Assembly: GCF_002368335.1 (NCBI RefSeq)
Contig: NZ_AP018288.1
Span: 1,951,355-2,015,354 of the forward strand
DNA from: Nostoc sp. NIES-4103
GTDB taxonomy: Bacteria > Cyanobacteriota > Cyanobacteriia > Cyanobacteriales > Nostocaceae
Direction: 5' to 3'
Length of the DNA stretch: 64,000 nt
Every line of letters begins with the position of its first letter. The first letter of the stretch is position 1. The translations under genes and the position numbers were made by a program. The notes below the pieces were generated by a model. That model was not told the DNA's origin, ran no database searches, and saw nothing but the letters and a program-made list of their open reading frames with translations. Positions 27,723-36,912 of the stretch are shown here, piece after piece.

Positions 27723-28745
27723 TTAATAAGGACGTATTCTCATTTCTTTATCAACGGTTTCAATGGCTTTTGTTGTCACATCTTCAGGAACTCTGGTATA
27801 TCCTAAATCTTCATTAAATTGTTGCCCTTTCGTCAAAATCCATGTCAACATATTTTTAGTTTGTTGCAGGATATCCTGGTCGGGATACTGTTGATGCACA
27901 AGCAGCCAAGTTAAACTAACTAAGGGATAGCCCTTTTCTGGGTCACTGATATATTCTGTTGTGAAGTCATCCTGAAATTTGATATTTGCTAGAGCTTTTT
28001 TGGTTTCTTCTAGAGTTGGTTTCACATAATTACCACTTTGATTTTCAATACTGGCAATGGATAGATTATTTGCAAGAGCAACGTTTGTTTGCACATAGCC
28101 AATAGCACCATCAATTCTTCGCACTTCTCCAGCGATTTCACTATCTTGACCAAGAGCAGCAAATACCCGAAATCCCCAATCTGGGTTTCTACTGGCTAGT
28201 ATTTTGCCTTTGGTAATTTTCTCCAAGTATTTAGTGAGAATAAAGTTAGTAGCACAGTTATTAGAACAAACTAAAACTTCAATTTTTTTATTAGGGAAAC
28301 GCGAATTAATCTGTTGCCAATTACTAATTTTACCTGTGAATATTTTTGCCAATTGGTCGCGAGATATCTTGACATCGCTAGTCTCTTCTTTGAGGTAATA
28401 AACAACAGCTAAAGAGCCTCCCCCCGTTGGTATCATCAATAATCCATCTTTCATTTGATTGACTTCAATGGGGGTGGGAATTAAAGTAGTAGCACTAAAG
28501 TCTACTGAGTTATTCATAAATAACCGAATACCACCACCACTACCAATGGCCCTATATTTAAATTTTTGACCTGTTTCTTGTTCGTATTCTTTGCTATAAC
28601 GTTCTATCAGAGGTTGAGCAAAAGAATCACCAACTCCTCTCAATAGTTGGGCAGAAGCAGCATTAGTAGTGAAAGGAATTGTTGTTGCAGCTACTAATGT
28701 GGTAGTTAATATTTTTTGGTAGTTACTAATTTTTAAAGCTTTCAC
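27723..28745 (-). CDS. PstS-like periplasmic binding protein with altered ligand site
   Basis: A 340-residue protein with a signal peptide (ending AASAQ near 33) and the PstS fold: GVGDSFAQPL (about 37), IGSGGGIR (about 67), FTGKISNWQ (about 136) and GAIGYVQ. It starts at GTG. Residues that bind phosphate in E. coli PstS are largely absent: T87 stands for D56, C160 for R135, N162 for D137, C164 for S139 and A165 for G140; only the threonine (T166) is kept. The gene is not next to pstCAB. It may bind another ligand or act as a sensor. Confidence 0.82.
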   Translation of the reverse strand: MKALKISNYQKILTTTLVAATTIPFTTNAASAQLLRGVGDSFAQPLIERYSKEYEQETGQKFKYRAIGSGGGIRLFMNNSVDFSATTLIPTPIEVNQMKDGLLMIPTGGGSLAVVYYLKEETSDVKISRDQLAKIFTGKISNWQQINSRFPNKKIEVLVCSNNCATNFILTKYLEKITKGKILASRNPDWGFRVFAALGQDSEIAGEVRRIDGAIGYVQTNVALANNLSIASIENQSGNYVKPTLEETKKALANIKFQDDFTTEYISDPEKGYPLVSLTWLLVHQQYPDQDILQQTKNMLTWILTKGQQFNEDLGYTRVPEDVTTKAIETVDKEMRIRPY

Positions 28746-28802
28746 GAGTATTTTGATTTAAACAACATTAAGTTTTGGTATGAAATTGAGCAATATTTGA
28801 GA

Positions 28803-28846
28803 TTTGAGATTTTAGAGTTTCCCAATTAAAATTCTAAAATCTCAAA
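28803..28846. terminator. Hairpin between PepSY-like and PstS-like genes
   Basis: Fourteen-base arms (TTTGAGATTTTAGA at 28803-28816 and its complement at 28833-28846) could separate transcripts. The sequence is of the GATTTTAGA repeat type and has no T-run on the minus strand. Confidence 0.4.
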
Positions 28847-28869
28847 GTATATTACTTTTTGATTAATTT

Positions 28870-29418
28870 CTAAGTAATATTAATTTTTTTGCGGTAAATC
28901 ATAACTCTATTACCATCAGCAGCGACTTCTAACCAAAAATCCTGAATGACAAATTGATAGTAAAATTCTCCCAGACGAGTACTCCGCCAAATACTGATTA
29001 GTTGGTCATTTGGTGCCCATCGTTTGAAAGCTTTCACAGCAATTTCAGGAACTCCGCTAGAGTCTATTTGCTCATCAACTTGCGTAATAGTACCACTAGG
29101 AGTCACTTGTACTTCAACTTCAAAGCCTTGTTGATTTCTTCCTCTCATGATGTATATTAAGGAACCATCTGACTTAAGTTCAATTCGGGCTTGGTTGAAT
29201 TGAGCATTTGTTACTGTTTTAGCAGCAGACATGGCTGGAATTGGTACTTCTTCTAGAGGTATTTTTCGTACTATTCCCCCTAGATTTTGGGCTATTAATA
29301 TATTTCCTTTCTCAGTGAAAGATTGAGCCTGAACATTACAGGTATAGATGGAGGATGTACAAACCGTCATTCCTGTAACTATGAGTATTCTCCACAAATG
29401 ATTAGTGTTAAACATCAT
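28870..29418 (-). CDS. Secreted PepSY-like protein
   Basis: A 182-residue protein with a signal peptide (hydrophobic core about 9-20, ending NVQAQ) and a domain resembling PepSY-like repeats: ELKSDGSLIYIM, GFEVEVQVTPSGTITQVDEQ and VPEIAVKAFKRWAP. A longer reading frame begins at a TTG at 29520 that overlaps the MscS stop. The ATG at 29418 has AGGA five bases upstream and gives a sensible signal peptide. It is the last gene of the egtB-egtD-mscS run. PepSY-like domains are periplasmic and often inhibit or modulate partners; the exact role is unknown. Confidence 0.65.
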   Translation of the reverse strand: MMFNTNHLWRILIVTGMTVCTSSIYTCNVQAQSFTEKGNILIAQNLGGIVRKIPLEEVPIPAMSAAKTVTNAQFNQARIELKSDGSLIYIMRGRNQQGFEVEVQVTPSGTITQVDEQIDSSGVPEIAVKAFKRWAPNDQLISIWRSTRLGEFYYQFVIQDFWLEVAADGNRVMIYRKKINIT

Positions 29419-29516
29419 GATCCTGTTTATCGTTAATCTTTTGGACAGTTCTAAAACCAGCATGGTAATAGAAATTTGGACGTAACCAACTAGTGAAAAT
29501 TTTGTTTGAGCTTCAA

Positions 29517-30680
29517 TCAATTGTTGATTTCTTGCCGAGTCTGTTTGTATGTTTTCATATCTACTTCTAGATTGATAGATAGGAAATCGATGCCCTGATT
29601 TTCTAGTACTTCTAAAATGGCTAGATTTAATTTTCTCTCAGCATCAAAGTAGAGATTGTCATCATTAACAAATGCCACAATTTCAAGGACGCGGGCATTT
29701 CCTTCTATTCTGCTAAACCGCACTGTACATCCTGGAGAAAAACCTGGAATAGACTTCGGTAATTCTTGAATGGCATCACAAATTATGGCTGTTTGCTTTG
29801 CTGAAATGCCGTCAATTTTGAGAGTCAAAGCTAAGCCCCATCTTAATTCTTTACCAGCATTTTGTGACCAATTTTCCACAATTCCAGTAATCATTCTGGA
29901 GTTGGGAATTTTGATGATCGAACCCCACTTAGTTACATGTAGAGTTGTGGTTCTGAATCCAATATGGAGTATCTGCACAAAACCATCTACTCCTGATACT
30001 CCTACCCAGTCACCTTCTCGATAGAGACTATCAGAGTAGATAATCAATGTACAAAACCAGTCATACACAATATCTTTTAACAGCAAACCTAAAGTGATGC
30101 CAGCACCACCCAATAGACCAACTAATGCAGCTGCTGATTGTCCTAAAAATATTTCACTGACTTTGATTGTAAGGACAATAATTGCTGCTGCTTGAAAAAC
30201 CTTTGGCATCAAGGGTCTGAGCAATTCATCAAGCTCAGTCTCCGTATGTAGCACCACGTTAGCAATTATCTGCCCTAGGATAGAGGAGGCTCGGTAAACA
30301 ACATAAGCTACAATAAAGATAACTATAAAGTTGAGCGTCTTTCCTATTGCTTCATTCAATTGAGGCCCCAAGATATCTGCCAAAATGGTTTTTGACAACC
30401 ATACTCCGCCAATGAAAATCAGCCAGCCTAAGGAAGGTTTGATAACTGCAACCAACTCATCATCAAGTGTACTTTTGGTTTTGCCAGTTAGACGCTCGAC
30501 GGTTTTAATGATGACGGCAATAAACAACCTTCTCAATGCCTGTGTCAGTGTTAAAATAACGATCACTGCCACAATTTTGGCAACAGGAATACCGGAATAA
30601 TTGATGTTTTTGAGAGCGTTCCAAACTGCTTCCATAGTTATTAGTAAGTTATTCAGATTTTTGTCAGGTGGGGAGTACAT
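29517..30680 (-). CDS. MscS-family mechanosensitive channel
   Basis: A 387-residue membrane protein with four or five hydrophobic segments (about 30-50, 75-95, 115-140, 165-215), the pore-lining helix GLLGGAGITLGLLLKDIVYD and the beta domain GDWVGVSGVDGFVQILHIGFRTT, which define the MscS family. Such channels release solutes on hypo-osmotic shock. The ATG at 30680 is given; an ATG at 30635 is an alternative, and neither has a good Shine-Dalgarno. It lies 52 bases after egtD and touches the PepSY-like gene, which suggests cotranscription with ergothioneine synthesis genes. Confidence 0.85.
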   Translation of the reverse strand: MYSPPDKNLNNLLITMEAVWNALKNINYSGIPVAKIVAVIVILTLTQALRRLFIAVIIKTVERLTGKTKSTLDDELVAVIKPSLGWLIFIGGVWLSKTILADILGPQLNEAIGKTLNFIVIFIVAYVVYRASSILGQIIANVVLHTETELDELLRPLMPKVFQAAAIIVLTIKVSEIFLGQSAAALVGLLGGAGITLGLLLKDIVYDWFCTLIIYSDSLYREGDWVGVSGVDGFVQILHIGFRTTTLHVTKWGSIIKIPNSRMITGIVENWSQNAGKELRWGLALTLKIDGISAKQTAIICDAIQELPKSIPGFSPGCTVRFSRIEGNARVLEIVAFVNDDNLYFDAERKLNLAILEVLENQGIDFLSINLEVDMKTYKQTRQEINN

Positions 30681-30732
30681 ACCCTTGGCTCAAACTCTGA
30701 ATTTGAAGTTATTGGTACTACCCACCCTAAGG

Positions 30733-31710
30733 TTATTGAGCTTGGCAAAGAATTAACCCAAACCAGTGTTTGGGATCTGTCCAAGTTTTCAAAGTTTTAA
30801 GTCTTTTTGCTGCAAGTTGTTTTTGCATGATTGCTAAATCGAATTTGCGAGAAATTTCGGTAAGAATGCTTTCTCCCGCTTGAAACGAAACTTTGAAATT
30901 GAGGATATCTAGAGACACCAAATGATTTTCTTGGCAATGGAGATACATTTCAATCTGAGCATCAGCTTGATTATAAATTGCTTGATGAGTGAAAAAATTT
31001 GGATTGAAATTGCCTTGAAATCGCCAATTTAAATGGGAGAGCATATTCAAATTAAAAGCAGCAGTTACTCCCTGACTATCGTTATAAGCTGGTTCCAGAA
31101 TTTCTTTTGGTTTTTGTAAATCAATGCCTAGTAGAAAGTAATCTCCTGGTTTTAAAGCGTGAGCAATTTGACTCAAAAAGTTGTCACATTCCTGGGGTGT
31201 AAAGTTACCTATTGAACTTCCCAAGAAAAAAATCAGCCGCGATCGCAAAGAATTTGATCTCAGATGCTCTAAGGCTTGTTCGTATGTTCCGAGTAATCCC
31301 TGAATAGAAAAATCAGGATATTGTTGTTGTAGCTGTAGTACGCTGCTTTTGAGAATTCCCCCACTGATATCAATGGGTAGATATCTACAGTCATCTGTAT
31401 TTTGTTGATATGCATCTAACAACAAACGAGTCTTTGTAGAACTACCGCTACCTAATTCTACTAGTTCACAACTACCTGTAAGTTGAGCAATTTCATTAGC
31501 ATATTGACTCAATATCCAGGCTTCTGTGCGTGTGGGATAATATTCGCTTAATTGACAAATTGCCTCAAAAAGTTGAGAACCACGGTCATCATAAAAATAT
31601 TTGGGTGGTAAACTTTTTGGGGTTTTGATCAATCCTTGAATGACATCTCCACCATCATTGTTTAATTCTTGATAGTGGGTATCAAGAATTATTAAAGGTT
31701 GTGTTAGCAT
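30733..31710 (-). CDS. egtD: EgtD, L-histidine N-alpha-methyltransferase
   Basis: A 325-residue SAM-dependent enzyme that trimethylates histidine to hercynine, the first step of ergothioneine synthesis. The family signature LPPKYFYDDRGSQLFEAIC (about 34-52), the SAM loop ELGSGSSTKT (85-94), LGSSIGNF with the substrate-contacting asparagine (N169), and a TEIS motif near the C-terminus that matches the glutamate/serine pair for histidine binding are all present. Length is normal. It follows egtB by 44 bases on the same strand. Confidence 0.92.
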   Translation of the reverse strand: MLTQPLIILDTHYQELNNDGGDVIQGLIKTPKSLPPKYFYDDRGSQLFEAICQLSEYYPTRTEAWILSQYANEIAQLTGSCELVELGSGSSTKTRLLLDAYQQNTDDCRYLPIDISGGILKSSVLQLQQQYPDFSIQGLLGTYEQALEHLRSNSLRSRLIFFLGSSIGNFTPQECDNFLSQIAHALKPGDYFLLGIDLQKPKEILEPAYNDSQGVTAAFNLNMLSHLNWRFQGNFNPNFFTHQAIYNQADAQIEMYLHCQENHLVSLDILNFKVSFQAGESILTEISRKFDLAIMQKQLAAKRLKTLKTWTDPKHWFGLILCQAQ

Positions 31711-31754
31711 GTTCTCATTTCTTCTGTTTATGCTTCAAAAAACAGGTCTAAATT

Positions 31755-33116
31755 TCATGACAAAGGTGATAAATCTTGAGCGATTCTAAAACCGGCGTGT
31801 TGATAAAAGTAAGGACGAAACCAATTGCGATAGGTTGGCAATGCCATTGAACCATTAGTAGCCCAAGAACCGCCTAACATCATCTGATGTTTGCCATCAA
31901 AAAAAGGCGCTGCTTGGTCTTCGTAAAGCGGATGGGGTTGAAATCCGCTTAGGGGGTTGAAGGTGTCCCCCAGCCATTCCCAGACATTTCCTCTGAGGTC
32001 ATAAAGACCACAAGCACTATTGGCTAGCTCATACATTCCCACTGGACTGGGGGAAATGAATTGTAAGTTAAGATTATAGCTGGTTGATAAGCGTTTATCA
32101 ACAGAGGTAAGTAAGGCTTGATTCCATTCAGCTTCGCTGATCAAGCGTATTTCTGACCCTTTGTAGCGACAAAATGCGATCGCTTCGTAATAGTTAACTT
32201 CTACAGGCCAGTCTAGGGGTAAGTCTATTTCGTCAAATGTGGCTCGATAGCGGTAGCCGTCTTGACAGGGTATCCAAAATTTGGGATGTTGTATGTTGTG
32301 GAGTTGCTTCCAATTCCAAGATTCAGCGTTCCAGTATTCTGAATTCTTGTAACCACCAGCTTGCACAAACTCCAAAAATTCTGCGTTAGTAATCAGATAC
32401 TTACTGGCTAAAAATGGTTTGACTTCAACTGTGCGATCGCCATATTCGCTATCCCAACCGTAGGTAAAATCATCCTGGGGTTTTCCCAGTTTCACCACAC
32501 CACCTGGAATTAAGCGCATTTCATTGTTGGGAATTTTACCATTACTAGGTGCGTAATTCCACCCTTGGGGACGTTTTAAGCGATCAACTGGCAATTGACG
32601 CAGTAGCATTGAAGAGGTTTCAAAGTGAATGCGACTATGTTCTATTCCCATCAGCAAAGCCCAGAAAGGATGCTGTTGATTAATTGGGAGATGTAAGCGA
32701 GTGTCTTGAATAACTTGTGTAATCGCTTCGCGGGCCTTGTCTCGATATTGCCAAACTTTTTCAACATCAGGCCAGCTAACCTTTTGCATAGCTGCATCGA
32801 GTTCTGTCGGTGTTTCTGGATCAACTCCGATTTCAAATATCGTTTCGTATTGTGAATTAATCCGATTTTTGATTAAACCAACGCGAATTAACTTGTTGAT
32901 GTAAAAAACAGCTGAGTGACCAAGATAAAAAATGAGCGGATTTCTTAAAGGATCAGGGTTGAGATAGAAAGTGTCTTCCCCAACCAAACTTTTCATCAGT
33001 TTTTCTTCTATTTCCCAGGAGTTTGCAAAGTAGTTTAGCAGACTTTGGGAACTGCAATCATCAAGTCTGGGGACTTGATATGATGTCACTTTCTTGAGCG
33101 TTGTAACTATACCCAT
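31755..33116 (-). CDS. egtB: EgtB/OvoA-type iron sulfoxide synthase
   Basis: A non-heme-iron enzyme (453 residues from the ATG at 33116; a GTG at 33167 would add 17) that joins cysteine to hercynine or histidine. An N-terminal DinB-like domain supplies the three-histidine iron site: H67 in YLGHSAVFYINKL and H160/H164 in MGIEHSRIHFETS. The C-terminal half is a formylglycine-enzyme/SUMF1 fold (GGVVKLGKP to GFRIAQ). Sequence around PDPLRNPLIFYLGH and HFETSSMLLRQLP is that of ovothiol synthase (OvoA) N-termini rather than mycobacterial EgtB. Some cyanobacteria are known to have recruited an OvoA-like enzyme to make ergothioneine. With egtD adjacent, ergothioneine is the likely product, and no EgtC would be required if free cysteine is used. 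Confidence 0.9.
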   Translation of the reverse strand: MGIVTTLKKVTSYQVPRLDDCSSQSLLNYFANSWEIEEKLMKSLVGEDTFYLNPDPLRNPLIFYLGHSAVFYINKLIRVGLIKNRINSQYETIFEIGVDPETPTELDAAMQKVSWPDVEKVWQYRDKAREAITQVIQDTRLHLPINQQHPFWALLMGIEHSRIHFETSSMLLRQLPVDRLKRPQGWNYAPSNGKIPNNEMRLIPGGVVKLGKPQDDFTYGWDSEYGDRTVEVKPFLASKYLITNAEFLEFVQAGGYKNSEYWNAESWNWKQLHNIQHPKFWIPCQDGYRYRATFDEIDLPLDWPVEVNYYEAIAFCRYKGSEIRLISEAEWNQALLTSVDKRLSTSYNLNLQFISPSPVGMYELANSACGLYDLRGNVWEWLGDTFNPLSGFQPHPLYEDQAAPFFDGKHQMMLGGSWATNGSMALPTYRNWFRPYFYQHAGFRIAQDLSPLS

Positions 33117-33167
33117 GACATTAATTAAGTAACTCCTTGAACAAATTGATGAAGATTGGTATTTCAC

Positions 33168-34285
33168 ACCAAGTTATGGGGTGTGGATTGCCTTGATAGG
33201 CTCCGCCCCATTTCTTAAAATTACTACACAAATTTGATAAGTACCAAAAGTTTGTGTTGACAGTGATGTCACTTTTGGTATTTTTTGAGTATTAGCGTCA
33301 AGAATATGTATAAAAAAAAGGCTTCTTAGATACGCTTTTTGTTACGCCCTTATGTGATTTAACTTACCATAGTCATGTCTGAATAAAAAATTACATTTTA
33401 TAAAATTTTAGTAACAGTATTTGAAGCCAATCACCTCTTTACATTTTGACCATTTATTTTCATTTTTTATTCACAATGCCAAATTTTTAACCATTGCGAT
33501 CGCTGCAACAGTAGTGTTGATATTACAGGCATGTATGGTTGTTAATAGATTTTTTTAATACTCTCACACTTATGTAATGTATGCAAGGACAGTTAAGACA
33601 GTTAAGCAAATAATTGACAATGTAATCAAATCTTAAGCTTTGACATAAGTGAATAAATATGTATATGGATTGTCAGGCATTTTGGTTTAACGTTTTCACT
33701 ATTAACCAGCGATCGCTCTTTGATTTAAAAGTAGTCGCCAATCGGCTACAACAACAGATTTGATAATACACATAATCATCTTTTTGTAAAGAGTAGTCTG
33801 ATTAATTAATTCAAATACTTAACATAAGAGCCATTACGAATTGAAAAGACAGAAATATTCTATATAGGAATAAAAAATCTGCAATGTCATTGGGCGATCG
33901 CGTGGATTATTATACAGAAATGGGCGATTACATTAACGAACCGCAGAGACGCAGAGGACGCAGAGAGAAGAAGGTTAAGATTTATAAATTAATTCAGACT
34001 GCTGATACCTATTTTTTGTTTATAGCGTTATGCAGCAGTCTTTATTAAAGTAGGATGGTTTGATCACAGTTAGCGACGATATCCTTCAATATTTATACGT
34101 TCAAACGACTTCATAATGCACTTTTTGCCAATTTTATTACTTACTAGTTTCTAATATCTATTTTCTGATCTTTCTTTAATGTAAAGCTTGAAGCATTGTC
34201 TGCCATCAGTCACCCATGCTGTGATTTTCACTCATAACATTATGTGTGACTTTTTATGAACAAACCTTTTCAAGAAGGCAATTTC
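33168..34285. other. Long AT-rich interval without a recognised gene
   Basis: About 1.1 kb upstream of both egtB and ggt (divergent). It contains isolated HIP1 sites and one copy of the CGCAGAGACGCAGAGGACGC-type repeat (about 33942-33975). No tRNA, ORF or clear promoter was found. Its length and position allow for promoters of both genes or an unrecognised RNA. Confidence 0.5.
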
Positions 34286-34329
34286 ATGAGAATTTGCAAA
34301 TCGCTGCCAACAACCAACTGTTGTAAATC

Positions 34330-36057
34330 ATGTTTATTGTTGCTAAATCCCGACGGGTGGCGATCGCTATCTTTTCCCTTAGCGTTGTCTGTTACACTCA
34401 AGCTGCATCAGCTACCTTTACTTTACCCCTACGCAGCAAAAAGGGGATGGTGGTTTCAGCTCATCCTTTAGCAAGTGAAGCGGGACTTACAATGTTACGC
34501 AAGGGTGGTAATGCAGTCGATGCAGCTGTCGCAACAACCTTTGCTATTTCTGTAGTTGAGCCTTTTTCAGCGGGAATTGGCGGTGGTGGATTTCTGCTGA
34601 TGTATTCACAAAAAACAGGGGAAATCAAAGCGTTGGATTTCCGCGAACGCGCACCTTTAAAAGCTACGAGAAATATGTATTTGGATGCACAAGGTAAAGT
34701 GCGTCCCAATGCAAGTGTGAATGGTTATTTAGCAGTGGCGACACCAGGAACGGTGGCGGGAATGTATGAAGTGCATCGTCGCTATGGTAAGCTGCCTTGG
34801 CAAGAAGTGGTAAAACCTGCGATCGCATTGGCTAAGGATGGTTTTATCATCAGCAATGTCCTCACTTGGCGTTCTCTGCAAGAATATCAAGCGCGTCAGC
34901 AGGTAATTCTCAACAATCCAGCGGCGCGGGATATTTTTACTCGCAATGGAGAATTTTACGGCCCTGGTGAAAGGTTAGTGCAACGTGATTTGGCACGCAC
35001 ATTACAAACAATAGCCGAGAATCCCCAAAGTTTTTACACCGGAAAGATTGCCCAAGCGATCGCAGCTGATATGGCAAAAAACGGTGGTTTAATTACTCTG
35101 GCAGATTTGCAAGCTTACAAACCTATCTGGCGGACTCCGGTTTGTGGCAATTTTCGCGTTTACAAAGTTTGTTCAATGCCGCCACCTTCATCAGGAGGTA
35201 TCCATCTATTGCAGATTTTAAACATGATTGGAGACACTGATTTAAAATCTTGGGGATGGCATCATCCCAAAGCTTTACATTTGATGGTGGAAGCAATGAA
35301 AATTGCTTACGCAGATCGCTCACAATATTTAGGTGATCCAGATTTTGTCAAAGTTCCTGTACAACAGTTGCTCAGCAGCGCCTATGCCAAAAAACGCCGC
35401 CAAGAAATTAATATGGATGTGGCAAAGCCTGCAACTCAAGTCAAGCCAGGGATAATTCCCAATCTTCGCAATGAATCTACCCAAACCAGTCATCTTAACG
35501 TTGTGGATGAACAACGCAACGCTGTAAGTTTAACTTTCACAGTTAACCTTGGCTTTGGTGCTGGGGTGGTGACACCAGGAACTGGAATTGTACTCAACAA
35601 CGAGATGGATGATTTTGCTGCTGCACCAGGAGTACCTAATGCTTTTGGTTTAATTGGCAATGAAGCTAATGCGATCGCACCTCGCAAAACTCCATTATCG
35701 AGCATGACTCCGACAATTATCACCGAGAATAATCGCTTGCGGATGGCAGTAGGCACACCTGGTGGTAGCACCATCATCACTCAGGTCTTGCAAATTGTCC
35801 TAAATGTGTTGGAATATAACATGGATGTTGGTGCTGCTGTATCTGCACCACGCATACATCATCAGTGGCTTCCCGATGAGTTGCGCGTGGAACGTTGGGG
35901 TTTAGATGCTTTAACTTTGCAAGACTTACAAAATCGCGGACACAAGATTAAACAAACCAATCCTTGGGGTAATGCAAACGCGATCGCAGTCACAGCAGAT
36001 AACAGCCTAGAAGGTGCAGCCGATCCTCGTGGTGAAGGTTCCCCCAGAGGTTTTTGA
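34330..36057 (+). CDS. ggt: Gamma-glutamyltransferase
   Basis: A 575-residue periplasmic enzyme that hydrolyses or transfers the gamma-glutamyl group of glutathione and related compounds. It has a signal peptide (about 1-28, ending AASA), the N-terminal motif MVVSAHPLASEAG, and the autoprocessing nucleophile T386 in STQTSHLNVVD, followed by GTPGGSTIITQ near the C-terminus. The chosen ATG lacks a ribosome binding site and is preceded at once by an in-frame stop. An ATG at 34286 with AGAAGG upstream is well placed but in another frame, so a small frame disruption at the 5' end is possible. Confidence 0.9.
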   Translation: MFIVAKSRRVAIAIFSLSVVCYTQAASATFTLPLRSKKGMVVSAHPLASEAGLTMLRKGGNAVDAAVATTFAISVVEPFSAGIGGGGFLLMYSQKTGEIKALDFRERAPLKATRNMYLDAQGKVRPNASVNGYLAVATPGTVAGMYEVHRRYGKLPWQEVVKPAIALAKDGFIISNVLTWRSLQEYQARQQVILNNPAARDIFTRNGEFYGPGERLVQRDLARTLQTIAENPQSFYTGKIAQAIAADMAKNGGLITLADLQAYKPIWRTPVCGNFRVYKVCSMPPPSSGGIHLLQILNMIGDTDLKSWGWHHPKALHLMVEAMKIAYADRSQYLGDPDFVKVPVQQLLSSAYAKKRRQEINMDVAKPATQVKPGIIPNLRNESTQTSHLNVVDEQRNAVSLTFTVNLGFGAGVVTPGTGIVLNNEMDDFAAAPGVPNAFGLIGNEANAIAPRKTPLSSMTPTIITENNRLRMAVGTPGGSTIITQVLQIVLNVLEYNMDVGAAVSAPRIHHQWLPDELRVERWGLDALTLQDLQNRGHKIKQTNPWGNANAIAVTADNSLEGAADPRGEGSPRGF

Positions 36058-36061
36058 ACAG

Positions 36062-36175
36062 TTAGTCACAAAGCAGGGGGAGATGAGGGAGATGAGGGAG
36101 ATAAGGGAGATATAAACTCCTAACTTTTAACTCCTAACTCCTAACTCCTAACTTTTAACTCCTAACTTTTAACTA
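36062..36175. repeat. STRR block downstream of ggt
   Basis: GATGAGG/GAGATAA units followed by CTAACTC- and TTAACTC-type heptamers fill the space between the convergent ggt and small-protein genes. Confidence 0.8.
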
Positions 36176-36433
36176 TTGACCATTGACTCTTGACTCTGAG
36201 TATTGATTGCTAAACTCGTTTGCTCGTGCGCTATGTACTAATGTCCAGCCTGCTTTCAGCAGTTTTTGATAAGTTGCCCAACCTTTGGAACCACCTGGTA
36301 TCTTATAATCTGGGACTGCATATTGTGGGAAAGCCGTGTAGGGACGCCAAGGTTGATTTGGCGCGGCTTGCAAATGCAAGATTTTCTCTTCATCGCTGCC
36401 AGATTTAGATAACCAGCACATTTGTCCATGCAT
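36173..36433 (-). CDS. Small conserved-looking hypothetical protein
   Basis: An 86-residue protein beginning MHGQMCWLSKSGSDEEKIL. A start at 36466 is possible, but the ATG at 36433 is preceded by AAAGGAG six bases away. The central part, PWRPYTAFPQYAVPDYKIPG, is aromatic and proline rich; the protein has no signal peptide or membrane segment. The good ribosome binding site and sensible composition support a real gene. I do not recognise the family. Confidence 0.65.
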   Translation of the reverse strand: MHGQMCWLSKSGSDEEKILHLQAAPNQPWRPYTAFPQYAVPDYKIPGGSKGWATYQKLLKAGWTLVHSARANEFSNQYSESRVNGQ

Positions 36434-36466
36434 AGCAAACTCCTTTGCGTTTAGCTTATTGTGCAT

Positions 36467-36905
36467 AATGGCAGAATTTTGTCAAGCCCTGCCTCGCCCT
36501 TTGGGGTAATTTTTTATCTCCCAAGTATGTGTCCTCTTATGTACAAACCCAAATAGTAGAATTACTTAAATAGCAAACGGTCATCTGGACGGTTTCCCGT
36601 AGACTACAGAGATTAAAAGTCAAAAGCATCTGTTCTTCGCCTTACCCCAAGGGCAAGATTTTCTTAATGTTATCTGCGGTCTTTGTTCATGTATGTATCG
36701 ATAGCTACTATTTTCGGAGATTTGTGGGATTAAGACAGTTTGTCTAGAACGCTACAAGGAGGGATGGGGGGATGGGGGATGAGAAGATGAGGGGGATGAA
36801 GGGGATGGGGGGATGAGGAGATGAGGGGGATGAGGGAGAATTCTTAACTCCTAACTCCTAACTCCTAACTCCTGCCTCCTGCCTCCTACTCCTAACTCAT
36901 GCTAA
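36467..36905. other. Intergenic interval with G-rich and STRR repeats
   Basis: About 440 bases without a gene. The part 36759-36838 is G-rich GGGGGATGAGG-type repeat, and 36842-36900 is CTAACTC/CTGCCTC heptamers. The segment 36490-36750 shows no recognised structure. Confidence 0.6.
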
Positions 36906-36912
36906 ATTTCTT

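Noticed and set aside
33168..34285. tRNA or small RNA gene in the long AT-rich gap
   Set aside because: I could not find a cloverleaf, a T-loop consensus or a terminator hairpin strong enough to support one.
34256..34471. Short plus-strand ORF overlapping ggt
   Set aside because: Beyond the first 20 codons it is an out-of-frame shadow of ggt; only its start region is of interest as a possible former ggt start.
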